Positions 8,687 to 16,125 are shown, numbered from the stretch's first letter. The stretch: 39,246 nt of DNA from an uncultured Clostridia bacterium (GCA_949878595.1 CATLBG010000003.1:1-39246), one strand, 5' to 3'. Made by a program: numbers and translations. The notes: generated by a model not told the origin, from the letters alone.

Positions 8687-8719
8687 ACAACAACCTCCTT
8701 TTTGCCCTATTTTACACTT

Positions 8720-10207
8720 TTATTTTACAATATTTCTTCTAGCATTGACAAATGAAATTAGTAGAAAAATGATAAATGCAATCCCAAAACCACCTAAAAA
8801 GGCATATAAAATGTATAGCATCACCTCATTTATGCCATTGTTTTTAACTGAAACCTCAACAACTTCAGAAAATTCATTAATTATTGAATCTCCTATCTTT
8901 TTGCCTGATGAAGTAGCAATTATGTTTGTTTTTCCCTTTTTTAAGGCTTTAACCTTAACATAATAAATGTTTCGTTCACTGTTATATTCAACCTCTTCAA
9001 CAGATGCAACATTTTTATCCTCTGAATAAAATGAAACCGATGTGTTTGCAACAAAATCTTCTGACATTTTAAATTGAAAAATTAATATTTCATTTTTGTT
9101 TAAAGTATAGGCTGATTCTGTGAAAATTCCAAAGGTAAAGTTTGTGACTATTATGCTTTGACCTGCCGTGAAAACATTGATTGGTTTTGTTTGTCCGGCT
9201 TTTTGTTCATCTAACTTAAAACTAATTAAACATGAACCAATAGTATCAAAATATATTGTATCTCCAATATTCACAGTATAAGAGGCTTTTCCACTAGGCT
9301 TAACTGTAATTGTCAATGCGAATTTATTATTTTGGCTTCCACCAAGAAGAATGTTTGTTTTTCCTACATAAATATAAGAAAATATATCAGGCATTGAAGT
9401 TAGCTTATAGCTAGTGTTTGTGTAAACTTTTCTTAGACTATCCGCAAAACTTGCCTTAAATGAATAGTAGCAATAATTTAAACTCTTGACAAATGATGTC
9501 TTTTCTGATGTTCTTGCAGATGCATATACATCATAAAACGAAAGCGTGTCAGTTGAAATAGATTGAATTAAATCACCGCTTGAGGTTCCTGTTCCTGGAA
9601 TATTTGAACTTTTTCTATAGCTAATTTCCATTATATTTAAAGCAATTTCACTTGCACCACTGAAACTTTTTTTTGCATCATCATAAACAAGTTCTAACTT
9701 CTTCCAGCCATACTTACCTTGAAGAGAACCCATTAAATCGTAAAGTGGTTCATAGTCATATTCCCACTCAATTTTTTGACCAGACGAATTTGTGAAAGCA
9801 ATTGTGAATTTATAAAAGTTTTCATATGGGTCATCTGGAAAATAGAGCCACATAAATATTGACGTTCCACTATTTATTGTGAATTCATTAACCCTATATA
9901 TTTTTGAAACCTGATTGATTGAATCTGCTTCCGGAGTTACTGCAACGCCTTCCATTGGCTTTCTATTATCTGGGTCAAACGGAGTTTGAGTTTCACTAAT
10001 TTCTTTTATTGTATTAATGTTAGTTGTATTTGCAAGTTCCGTTTTATCTGTGCTGACGATTGTTTGTTTTAAGCTAACATCTTCTGCATGTGCAAAAGAT
10101 GAGCTATTTTTGTTTATCATAAAAACTGGCATGAGAAAACCCAGCCCCAAACACAAGCTGAGAACAAAACATAATATTTTTTTTGTTATATGTTTTCTAT
10201 TTTCCAG
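8720..10207 (-). CDS. secreted Ig-like (BIG2) protein with C-terminal membrane anchor
   Basis: An exported protein of about 495 residues, not recognised as a named family. The N-terminus has a signal peptide (basic KHITKK, a long hydrophobic core, and a likely cleavage after SFAHA). Residues about 370-455 resemble a bacterial Ig-like group 2 domain (NVASVEE, then KALKKGKTNIIATSSG). The C-terminus has one membrane helix (about 20 residues around GGFGIAFIIFLLISF) followed by RRNIVK, so the protein should be anchored with its body outside. The first conventional start is a TTG at 10156, but it has no ribosome binding site and would cut off the basic part of the signal peptide. I favour the in-frame CTG at 10207, seven bases after GGGGAG; this start overlaps the end of ung. 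Cotranscription with ung and the HtrA-like protease is likely. Confidence 0.7.
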   Translation of the reverse strand: MENRKHITKKILCFVLSLCLGLGFLMPVFMINKNSSSFAHAEDVSLKQTIVSTDKTELANTTNINTIKEISETQTPFDPDNRKPMEGVAVTPEADSINQVSKIYRVNEFTINSGTSIFMWLYFPDDPYENFYKFTIAFTNSSGQKIEWEYDYEPLYDLMGSLQGKYGWKKLELVYDDAKKSFSGASEIALNIMEISYRKSSNIPGTGTSSGDLIQSISTDTLSFYDVYASARTSEKTSFVKSLNYCYYSFKASFADSLRKVYTNTSYKLTSMPDIFSYIYVGKTNILLGGSQNNKFALTITVKPSGKASYTVNIGDTIYFDTIGSCLISFKLDEQKAGQTKPINVFTAGQSIIVTNFTFGIFTESAYTLNKNEILIFQFKMSEDFVANTSVSFYSEDKNVASVEEVEYNSERNIYYVKVKALKKGKTNIIATSSGKKIGDSIINEFSEVVEVSVKNNGINEVMLYILYAFLGGFGIAFIIFLLISFVNARRNIVK

Positions 10208-10860
10208 TTTATTTCTCCCCTATTATTTTTATTTAAAAATTCATTAGTCTTTTTGAAGTGGTCATTTCCAAAAAATCCTGCATAAGCTGACAATGGACTT
10301 GGGTGAGCAGAGGTTAAAACCAAGTGCTTGCTTTCATCAATAAGTGGTCTTTTGTTTATGGCATTTCTGCCCCACAAAATAAACACAACAGGTTTATCTT
10401 GTTTGCTGACTTCTTGAATTACTCTATCTGTAAACTTTTGCCAGCCAAAGCTCGAATGTGAATTTGCTTGATGTGCTCGAACCGTTAAAGTTGTGTTGAG
10501 CATAAGCACGCCTTGCTTTGACCAAGACATTAGATAACCATGATTTGGTGCGGGATAACCATATTCACTCTCAAGCTCTTTATAAATATTTTTTAAAGAT
10601 GGTGGCGGTTCTATTCCAGGCATAACAGAAAAACACATTCCATGAGCCTGACCCTCTTCATGATATGGGTCTTGACCAAGCAAAACCACTTTAACATTAT
10701 TGATGTCGCAATTTGTTAGAGCTGCAAAAATTTTTCCCTTTGGTGGATAAACTTTATATTTGTTATATTCTTCATCTACCTTAACCAAAAGCTCTTTAAA
10801 ATAATCTTTTTCAAACTCATCTTCTAAAACTTCGTCCCAGCCATTATTAAAAAATTTCAT
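10186..10860 (-). CDS. ung: uracil-DNA glycosylase (family 1)
   Basis: A 224-residue Ung enzyme that removes uracil from DNA by cutting the N-glycosidic bond, the first step of base excision repair. The water-activating motif GQDPYH has Asp64 at the same position as in Escherichia coli Ung. The DNA-intercalation motif HPSPLSAYAGFFG lies near the C-terminus, and the uracil-binding region VVFILWGRNA is present. Length is normal for the family. AAGGAG lies upstream of the ATG. Its 3' end overlaps the start of the secreted Ig-like gene, whose ribosome binding site lies inside ung. Confidence 0.96.
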   Translation of the reverse strand: MKFFNNGWDEVLEDEFEKDYFKELLVKVDEEYNKYKVYPPKGKIFAALTNCDINNVKVVLLGQDPYHEEGQAHGMCFSVMPGIEPPPSLKNIYKELESEYGYPAPNHGYLMSWSKQGVLMLNTTLTVRAHQANSHSSFGWQKFTDRVIQEVSKQDKPVVFILWGRNAINKRPLIDESKHLVLTSAHPSPLSAYAGFFGNDHFKKTNEFLNKNNRGEINWKIENI

Positions 10861-11016
10861 TAGCTCTCTCCTTAGTGTGGCTTAATTTGCCATTTTACAT
10901 TTATAAAATATAATTTTATTTTAACAAAATGCTAAAATTTTAGCAATTAAAAAACATTCATTAGTTTTTAGAATCCTAGAGATTATTGAACACTTGCTAA
11001 ATATTAGACATAAATC

Positions 11017-11048
11017 AAAAAAGTCTATGATTTCTCATAGACTTTTTT
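11017..11048. terminator. strong intrinsic terminator of the small RNA
   Basis: A perfect 14-bp stem (AAAAAAGTCTATGA and its complement) with a 4-base TTTC loop. The T runs suit both directions. Confidence 0.85.
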
Positions 11049-11084
11049 CTACCCCTTCTTAACAATTAACCCCAGCCCCCGTGC
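11017..11084 (-). ncRNA. G-rich small RNA or attenuated leader, copy 1
   Basis: A predicted minus-strand RNA of about 68 bases. It starts about 7 bases after TATAAT, carries G tracts around GGGGUUAAUUGUUAAG and ends in a perfect 14-bp hairpin with a U run. The core (GGGGxxUGGG, then AUUGUUAAGxAGGG) is shared with the element at 22706. Either a free small RNA or a terminated leader of ung fits; ung lies about 155 bases downstream. Confidence 0.5.
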
Positions 11085-11090
11085 ACACTC

Positions 11091-11119
11091 ATTATAACAT
11101 GAAAAATGGGTTTTGTCTC
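11091..11119 (-). promoter_or_regulatory. promoter of small RNA copy 1
   Basis: Minus-strand GAGACA (11119-11114) and TATAAT (11096-11091) with a 17-base spacer. Confidence 0.6.
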
Positions 11120-11152
11120 GACGCCCTGCCAAAATTATTTAATTTTTATATT

Positions 11153-11180
11153 TCCATTCTGAGCTAAGTTAAAAAATCTC
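11153..11180 (-). repeat. degenerate REP-like repeat
   Basis: CCATTCTGAGC, then a short variable part, then AAAAAATCTC. This is the reverse orientation of the REP-like family seen at 11216, 12382 and 37308-37459. Confidence 0.45.
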
Positions 11181-11215
11181 ATCATTTATAAAAAACCATA
11201 CTAGTTTTTAAGCAG

Positions 11216-11260
11216 TGGAGATGTTTCGACGACGCCTTACAGGCTGCTCAACATGACAAT
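11216..11260 (+). repeat. REP-like repeat
   Basis: GAGATGTTTCGACGACGCC, loop TTACA, GGCTGCTCAACATGACA. The arms pair imperfectly. Nearly identical to the reverse complement of the copy at 37353-37395. Confidence 0.75.
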
Positions 11261-11302
11261 AAAAATGAGGGTTAATACCCCTCTTTGAATTAAATTATCA
11301 AT

Positions 11303-11551
11303 TTATTTCTCTTCTATTTCTAAATTATTAAAATTGAAATATTCGCTATCAAAAAATTCTGACATAGTCAAACCTAATGCTCTAATAATTAAAGCCATAT
11401 TTGTAAAATTAGCAGTTTTATATTTACATTTCAAAATATCTGTCATGGTGCTTTGATACATACCAGTTTCCTGTGCCAACTTATATTGTGTCATATGCTT
11501 TTCTTTCAATACTTGTTTTACTCTTAATGCAAATGCTTCATTTAATTTCAT
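11303..11551 (-). CDS. XRE-family helix-turn-helix regulator
   Basis: An 82-residue DNA-binding protein. Residues about 9-65 form a Cro/C1-type helix-turn-helix (RVKQVLKEKHMTQYKLAQET, recognition helix near MYQSTMTDILKCK). A short acidic tail follows. The ribosome binding site AAGGAAA precedes the ATG. It is divergent from the SLOG-family gene 150 bases away, so it may regulate that gene and itself from the shared gap. The target and inducer are unknown. Confidence 0.85.
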   Translation of the reverse strand: MKLNEAFALRVKQVLKEKHMTQYKLAQETGMYQSTMTDILKCKYKTANFTNMALIIRALGLTMSEFFDSEYFNFNNLEIEEK

Positions 11552-11701
11552 AAAAATTTTCCTTATACTTCGTTTTTCACTATATACATATTAGCTGAAA
11601 TATAATGTTTAACTATTTAAGGAAATCCCGAATATTTTGTTATAAATTTAATTAAATTGTGATATATTATATATAGAAAAGCCGAAATAAAGGAACTAAA
11701 T

Positions 11702-12352
11702 ATGAATTTAAAAGAAATAAAAGAAAATACAGTCTGTTTTACAGGGCACAGACCACAAAAACTGCCTTGGGGGTTTAAAGAAAAAGGGCGAAAGTTTAAG
11801 TTAGCGAAAAAAAACACATCATGGGCTATTGAAAAAGCGATTAAAAATGGTAAAAGACATTTTATAACTGGCATGGCTCTAGGTTTTGATATGATGTGTG
11901 CAGAAATTGTTTTGACACTAAAAAGAAAATATAATGATATTACTTTAGAATGTGCAATTCCTTGCAAGGTTCAAGAAAAAGCATGGAAAAAAGAACAACA
12001 GGTTAGATACCACAAAATTTTGAAACAAGCAGACAAAATTAGATGTGTGTTTGACCAGTATGTTGACGGATGTATGCAAGAAAGAAATAAATATATGGTG
12101 GATTCTTCTTCCCTAGTGATTGCACTATTTGACGGAAATGCAGGTGGAACAAAACAAACTATTGAATATGCCAAAGAGCAAGGCTTAGAGGTTATTATAA
12201 TAAATCCACAAACCAATGAAAATTTATTTGATAAATATATTGATTGGCTTATTAGGCAATATTTTGCAAATAATAAGCCAACCAAAGAAGAAATTGAAAA
12301 GCATAAAAAAGAGGTTTTAGAAGAAATTGAGAATAAAAAAAAGCTAAACTAG
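11702..12352 (+). CDS. SLOG-family (DUF1273/YpsA-like) protein
   Basis: A 216-residue cytoplasmic protein with the Rossmann-like SLOG fold. Visible signatures are CFTGHRPQKLPWG near the N-terminus, FITGMALGFDMMCAE (the glycine-rich nucleotide-binding turn), and LFDGNAGGTKQTIEYAKEQG, followed by a VIIINP strand. YpsA/DUF1273 proteins relate to DprA-type and LOG-type nucleotide-binding proteins. SLOG domains are proposed to sense or process nucleotide-derived ligands, sometimes in phage-defence loci; the substrate here is unknown. The C-terminus is a lysine/glutamate-rich helix. AAAGGA precedes the ATG, a terminator follows directly, and the neighbouring XRE gene is divergent. Confidence 0.85.
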   Translation: MNLKEIKENTVCFTGHRPQKLPWGFKEKGRKFKLAKKNTSWAIEKAIKNGKRHFITGMALGFDMMCAEIVLTLKRKYNDITLECAIPCKVQEKAWKKEQQVRYHKILKQADKIRCVFDQYVDGCMQERNKYMVDSSSLVIALFDGNAGGTKQTIEYAKEQGLEVIIINPQTNENLFDKYIDWLIRQYFANNKPTKEEIEKHKKEVLEEIENKKKLN

Positions 12353-12360
12353 CTTTTTTT
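12336..12360 (+). terminator. terminator of the SLOG gene
   Basis: AAAAAAAGCT / AGCTTTTTTT with a 5-base loop. The stem begins inside the last codons of the gene. Confidence 0.75.
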
Positions 12361-12381
12361 TATAATAATTTACATTTTTCT

Positions 12382-12430
12382 AAGGTTGAGATTCTTCAAC
12401 AACGGGCACAAGTGTCCTGCTCAGAATGAC
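12382..12430 (+). repeat. REP-like repeat
   Basis: GGTTGAGATTCTTCAACAAC, a variable middle, then CCTGCTCAGAATGACTTT. Same family as 11216 and 37308, with diverged arms. Confidence 0.65.
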
Positions 12431-12487
12431 TTTATCTCTTTGCTTGCTAAATGTTAAAAATTGCGTGCAGATGAAAAAACAATAAAA

Positions 12488-12509
12488 AAACAAGGTATAA
12501 ACCTTGTTT
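12488..12509. terminator. terminator of the rplM-rpsI operon
   Basis: AAACAAGGT / ACCTTGTTT with a 4-base loop. On the minus strand it is followed by TTTTTTTATT, just after rpsI. Confidence 0.85.
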
Positions 12510-12513
12510 CTTT

Positions 12514-12921
12514 TTATCTCTTTGAGAATTGTGGAGCCTTTCTAGCTTTCTTAAGACCGTATTTCTTTCTCTCTTTCATTCTTGGGTCACGAGTAAGGAG
12601 CCCTGCTGATTTGATAGATGCTTTATATGTTTCATTTGAAAGAACTAAGCCTCTAGCAATTGCATGACGACAAGCACCAGCTTGTCCTGAAAGTCCACCA
12701 CCTGTAACAGTGATTTCAATATCAAATTTATCTGCTGCTTCAACAAGTGTAAGAGCTGTTTTAACTTCATTTTGAAGAAGTTCTGATTTGAAATATTCAC
12801 CAAGTGGCTTTTTGTTTATAACGATGTTGCCAGTGCCAGCAGCAACTCTAGCTCTTGCAATGGCTTTTTTTCTTCTACCGGTTGCCCAGATTTTTTCGTT
12901 TTTTGCAGTTTTCTTTGCCAT
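12514..12921 (-). CDS. rpsI: 30S ribosomal protein S9
   Basis: A 135-residue S9. The family's signatures are present: ATGRRKKAIARARVAAGTG at the N-terminus, the GGGLSGQAGACRHAIARGL block, and the invariant C-terminal KKARKAPQFSKR tail that reaches toward the P-site tRNA. It follows rplM by 6 bases on the same strand, the usual S9/L13 pairing, and ends at a strong terminator. Confidence 0.98.
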   Translation of the reverse strand: MAKKTAKNEKIWATGRRKKAIARARVAAGTGNIVINKKPLGEYFKSELLQNEVKTALTLVEAADKFDIEITVTGGGLSGQAGACRHAIARGLVLSNETYKASIKSAGLLTRDPRMKERKKYGLKKARKAPQFSKR

Positions 12922-12927
12922 AATCTA

Positions 12928-13368
12928 TTATCTTCTCCCTTCTAAATTTAAAACTTCTGGTTTTTGAGCTTGTTGCTCATACTTCTCATCTTTGTATACA
13001 CGAAGATTTGTAAGCATTCTTCTTCCGAGAGAATTTTTTGGAAGCATCTTTTTAACTGCTTGCATAACAGCTTTGTCTGATTGTTCTCTCATGAGTGTTT
13101 TGTATTGGATTTCTTTTAGTCCACCAATGTAGCCTGTGTGATAACGATAATATTTGTCTTCAAGTTTGTTGCCAGTTAAAACTACTTTGTCTGTGTTGAT
13201 GATAATAACATGATCACCACAAAGCTGATTTGGTGTGAACTCTGGCTTGTTTTTGCCGCGAAGAACTGCAGCAACTTGGCTAGCCAATCTGCCAAGAGGC
13301 ATACCTGTTGCATCAACAAGATACCATTTAGTTGACTTTTCTTCTGCTTTTTGCATAAATGTTTTCAT
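12928..13368 (-). CDS. rplM: 50S ribosomal protein L13
   Basis: A 146-residue L13. Recognisable blocks are WYLVDATGMPLGRLASQVA, GDHVIIINTDKVVLTGNK, YYRYHTGYIGGLKE and the MLPKNSLGRR motif. It is the first gene of the rplM-rpsI unit, with a consensus promoter about 80 bases upstream and a possible autoregulatory leader between. In many Bacillota truA lies directly upstream; here truA is about 2 kb away, beyond a two-gene unit on the other strand. Confidence 0.98.
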   Translation of the reverse strand: MKTFMQKAEEKSTKWYLVDATGMPLGRLASQVAAVLRGKNKPEFTPNQLCGDHVIIINTDKVVLTGNKLEDKYYRYHTGYIGGLKEIQYKTLMREQSDKAVMQAVKKMLPKNSLGRRMLTNLRVYKDEKYEQQAQKPEVLNLEGRR

Positions 13369-13382
13369 CTTTTTTTACCTTT

Positions 13383-13439
13383 TTTAATATATTTTTTTGC
13401 GAACTATCGGGAAAAATGGACATTCTCCCAATCCTATGC
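13383..13439 (-). promoter_or_regulatory. possible L13 autoregulatory leader
   Basis: The rplM 5' untranslated region holds a stable hairpin (GGGAGAAU, loop, AUUUUUCCC) flanked by GCAUAGGAUU and GAUAGUUCGC. Bacillota often carry an L13-binding leader at this place. The fit to that family is by position and size, not by a checked alignment. Confidence 0.4.
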
Positions 13440-13445
13440 TCGTAT

Positions 13446-13474
13446 ATTTTATATCAAATAAACTTTCTTGTCAA
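13446..13474 (-). promoter_or_regulatory. promoter of rplM-rpsI
   Basis: Minus-strand TTGACA (13474-13469) and TAAAAT (13451-13446) with exactly 17 bases between. Confidence 0.85.
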
Positions 13475-13548
13475 TAATTTTATTATATTTTATTAAAGAA
13501 AATATTTAAATTCTAAGTTTATATAGACCAAATTATTTTTTAAATATA

Positions 13549-13577
13549 TTGACACTACTTTTCCATTATTGTATAAT
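13549..13577 (+). promoter_or_regulatory. consensus promoter of the amphipathic-repeat gene
   Basis: A perfect TTGACA (13549-13554) and TATAAT (13572-13577) with 17 bases between, suggesting strong constitutive expression of the genes at 13631 and 14911. Confidence 0.88.
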
Positions 13578-13630
13578 TGAATCAGTTATTTTTATAACTA
13601 ATTATAACTAAAAATTATTAGGAGAAATTT

Positions 13631-14890
13631 ATGACAGGTGCGAGTGTAAGAGATAAATTTGAAGATTTTTTCTCAAATTTAGGAGAAAAATTTGCTGAAT
13701 TTGGAGAAAAAATTAAAGATGGCTTTATAGCTTTTAAAGACAAAACTGTTGAAGTTGCTGGAAACATAAAGGATAAGCTTTCTGAATTTGGAAGTGCCGC
13801 AAAAGATAAGCTTTCTGAATTTGGCAGTGCTGCAAAAGATAAACTTGCTGAATTTGGCAGTGCTGCAAAAGACTGGTTTTGTAACCTTAAGGACAAGGCT
13901 GCTGCAAAATTTGCTCAAATGAAAGAAAATTTTCCTGAAAAATGGGAAAATTTGAAAGAATCTTTAAAAAATAAACTAGGGGCATTAAAAGATAAACTAG
14001 GAAGACAAAAAGAAAAGATTTCTGCATATCTTCAAGAAATGAAGAAAAGAAGAGAACAAAAGCGTGAGGCTGCAAATAGTTCTGATATGATTGAAGCTAA
14101 AGCTGCTGCAAAAGCTGCTAAAATTAAAGATAAAGCTGCTAAGCGTGAAGCAAATGCTGCTAGAATGAAAGACAAAGCTGCTAAACAAGAACTAAAAGCA
14201 CAAAAACGTGCAGATAGAGCTGCTGACCTCGCTGCTAGACGTGAACAAAGAGAAGAAGACCTTGCTGCAAGAAGAAATGCTAGTTCATATTCTGTAGATG
14301 TTGCTGGAACATATGAAAATGAAGATGAAAATGAATATGCTTCTACTAGAAATATTACAAAAGACAAAACAAGACCAATATCTCGTGCTGATTTAGCTGC
14401 TGCATTAAAAGATCCTGATTTCCAAAGAGCTTTTTCTAATCTTCCAAACATTGTTAATTCAAGCAACCAAAGAAAAAATAAAGCAATAGATGACCAAATG
14501 CTTAATGACTATTTGCAAAATGGTGGAAACACAAGTATTTCAAATGATAACTCAGTTACTAACACTAACTCAAACAATATAACAAATTCAAACAACACAA
14601 CAAATATCATTTATAATGTATTCCCTCCTGAACTCCTTGAACAGCTTATGAATAATCCTGATCTTATCAAAAAACTAGTAGCTGATGGTTCACTATCACC
14701 AAAACAAAGAGATATTGCAAGACAGGTTTATTTGCAGAGTAAACAACCAGACATTATGAGAAATGAAGGCATAAGTGATGAAAAAGATGTTCACATTTAT
14801 AAAGAAGGTGAAAACAATGTTAAATTTAAACATGATGTTCATATTACCAAAGCTGGTGAAGAAAATAACTATGACATTCAATTGGATTAA
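13631..14890 (+). CDS. amphipathic 11-residue-repeat, coiled-coil protein of unknown function
   Basis: A 419-residue protein, unrecognised as a family. Residues 1-85 are amphipathic helix with an 11-residue periodicity (KDKLSEFGSAA in three tandem copies, with looser copies before). This pattern is like that of LEA, apolipoprotein or phasin-type surface-binding helices. Residues about 85-220 are a lysine/arginine/alanine-rich helix (KAAKIKDKAAKREANAARMK). Residues about 230-325 are polar and asparagine/serine/threonine-rich, probably disordered. Residues about 326-419 contain a compact ELLEQLMNNPDLIKKLVADG segment. No signal peptide or membrane helix is seen. The start has AGGAG seven bases upstream. 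It is followed 20 bases later by a small acidic gene, with a shared terminator. Lipid- or granule-surface binding is inference. Confidence 0.8.
   Translation: MTGASVRDKFEDFFSNLGEKFAEFGEKIKDGFIAFKDKTVEVAGNIKDKLSEFGSAAKDKLSEFGSAAKDKLAEFGSAAKDWFCNLKDKAAAKFAQMKENFPEKWENLKESLKNKLGALKDKLGRQKEKISAYLQEMKKRREQKREAANSSDMIEAKAAAKAAKIKDKAAKREANAARMKDKAAKQELKAQKRADRAADLAARREQREEDLAARRNASSYSVDVAGTYENEDENEYASTRNITKDKTRPISRADLAAALKDPDFQRAFSNLPNIVNSSNQRKNKAIDDQMLNDYLQNGGNTSISNDNSVTNTNSNNITNSNNTTNIIYNVFPPELLEQLMNNPDLIKKLVADGSLSPKQRDIARQVYLQSKQPDIMRNEGISDEKDVHIYKEGENNVKFKHDVHITKAGEENNYDIQLD
13769..13867 (+). repeat. 33-base tandem repeat, three copies, in frame
   Basis: Units at 13769-13801, 13802-13834 and 13835-13867 each encode KDKLxEFGSAA and differ by only a few bases, indicating recent duplication. 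Confidence 0.9.
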
Positions 14891-14910
14891 AAATTAAGGA
14901 GAAAAATAAT

Positions 14911-15288
14911 ATGTCAGATAAAATTGAATTTACAGAAGATGAAGATGATCTTTTACGAGTGCTTGATGGATATGAAATTGTTCATGATGCATTAGCTTAT
15001 TCAGAAATGATTGACTTGCTTCCAGATGACCCATCTCCTCTTCTTGATAGAATTGAAAGAGAAATTCCTGAAGATCCAGTTCAAAAAATCAACAAACTTG
15101 TTGAACTTGCCAAAACAGATGTAGAATTTTTTAATCAATATTTTGCCCTTCAGGTTTTATTAAAAGAAGAAGGGTTTGAAGAGAAAGAAGATTCTAAAAT
15201 TGAAAAGATTGATTCAGATGCAATTAAAAAAGCAAAAGAAGATGAGCTTTATGCACAAGTTTTACAGAAGCTTAAAGAAGTTAAGTAA
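14911..15288 (+). CDS. small acidic protein, unknown function
   Basis: A 125-residue, helix-rich, strongly acidic protein (EFTEDEDDLLRVLDGYEIV at the start, lysine/glutamate-rich end). No family is recognised. It lies 20 bases behind the amphipathic-repeat gene, has AAGGAG upstream of its ATG and ends at a shared terminator, so the two are one operon. The strong negative charge next to a strongly basic partner (the KAAKIKDKAAK region) makes a physical complex plausible, but this is inference. Confidence 0.75.
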   Translation: MSDKIEFTEDEDDLLRVLDGYEIVHDALAYSEMIDLLPDDPSPLLDRIEREIPEDPVQKINKLVELAKTDVEFFNQYFALQVLLKEEGFEEKEDSKIEKIDSDAIKKAKEDELYAQVLQKLKEVK

Positions 15289-15300
15289 ATTATTATTATT

Positions 15301-15336
15301 AAAAAAGCACTACAAATTTAATTGTAGTGCTTTTTT
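15301..15336. terminator. bidirectional terminator between the two-gene unit and truA
   Basis: A 15-bp perfect stem (AAAAAAGCACTACAA and its complement) with a 6-base loop, between convergent genes. Confidence 0.9.
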
Positions 15337-15349
15337 TACATTTTTAATT

Positions 15350-16090
15350 TTATTTGTACTCAACACTTTTTAGCAAAAGTGCTTTAGCTGGCATGGTTTT
15401 TCCTGCTCTTGAACGATCTTCTGAGGCTATCACTTTTGAAATATCACTTGGTTCTAGTTTGCCATAGCCAACTTGAACTATTGTTCCAAAGATTATTCTG
15501 ACCATATTATAAAGAAAACCGTCACCAGTAATTTCAAAAGCGTATAGTCCACCACCTACCTCTTTTATGTGAGCATCAAAAATGGTTCTCACAAAGTTTG
15601 TTTTTCCACTCTTTCTTGAAACAAAAGATCTAAAGTCATGAGTGCCAACAAACTCATGACATGCCTGTTTCATTTTTTCTAAGTTTGCATAGTCATTAAC
15701 CCTGACTGCCATTTCATCAAAAAGTGGGTGCGAAAATGCTGAAATATAGAAAAAATACATATAAGTTTTTTTCTTGGCATTAAACCTTGAATCAAAATCT
15801 TCGCTAACCAGCTTAACCTCTCTCACGCTAACATCTTCTGGCAAGAGTGCATTGAGACTTGCAAGCAGTTTTTTCTCATTAATTTCAACTTTTGTTTCAA
15901 AATGACAAACTTGAGCAAGAGCTGAAACTCCTGCATCGGTTCTGCCACTGGCATAAATTCGAACTTTTTCTTTAAGCAAAAATGAAAGTGATTTTTCAAG
16001 TTCTTCTTGAATAGTTCTCTTTTCTGGCTGAATTTGAAATCCACTAAAGTTTTTGCCGTTATAACTAACAATTAATTTAACTCTTTTCAT
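15350..16090 (-). CDS. truA: tRNA pseudouridine synthase A
   Basis: A 246-residue TruA, which makes pseudouridine at positions 38-40 of the tRNA anticodon arm. The catalytic aspartate is Asp52 in ASGRTDAGVSAL. Other family blocks are YNGKNFSGFQIQ near the start, RFNAKKKTYMYFF and GDGFLYNMVRIIFG. I start it at the ATG at 16090, where homology begins. A longer frame from a TTG at 16144 would run through the promoter. No ribosome binding site is present; the -10 box ends seven bases before the ATG, so the mRNA is probably leaderless. Confidence 0.95.
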   Translation of the reverse strand: MKRVKLIVSYNGKNFSGFQIQPEKRTIQEELEKSLSFLLKEKVRIYASGRTDAGVSALAQVCHFETKVEINEKKLLASLNALLPEDVSVREVKLVSEDFDSRFNAKKKTYMYFFYISAFSHPLFDEMAVRVNDYANLEKMKQACHEFVGTHDFRSFVSRKSGKTNFVRTIFDAHIKEVGGGLYAFEITGDGFLYNMVRIIFGTIVQVGYGKLEPSDISKVIASEDRSRAGKTMPAKALLLKSVEYK

Positions 16091-16096
16091 AAAATG

Positions 16097-16125
16097 ACTA
16101 TAGCACAAATAAGAAAAATTTTCAA
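16097..16125 (-). promoter_or_regulatory. promoter of truA, leaderless arrangement
   Basis: Minus-strand TTGAAA (16125-16120) and TATAGT (16102-16097) with a 17-base spacer. The expected first transcribed base coincides with the A of the truA ATG. Confidence 0.65.

Larger units (their letters stand above)
10861..11302. other. 442-base gap holding a small RNA candidate and REP-like repeats
   Basis: No gene seen. It contains, from the ung side, an A/T-rich spacer, a 14-bp terminator hairpin (11017-11048), a G-rich transcribed stretch with its promoter (to 11119), and two REP-like repeats in opposite orientation (11153-11180 and 11216-11260). Confidence 0.7.

Noticed and set aside
11617-11967. 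Minus-strand open frame of 116 codons
   Set aside because: It lies antisense to the well-supported SLOG gene and has no ribosome binding site or family pattern.
13618-14466. Several minus-strand open frames opposite the amphipathic-repeat gene
   Set aside because: They mirror the repeats of the real gene, are phenylalanine/serine-rich and lack start signals.
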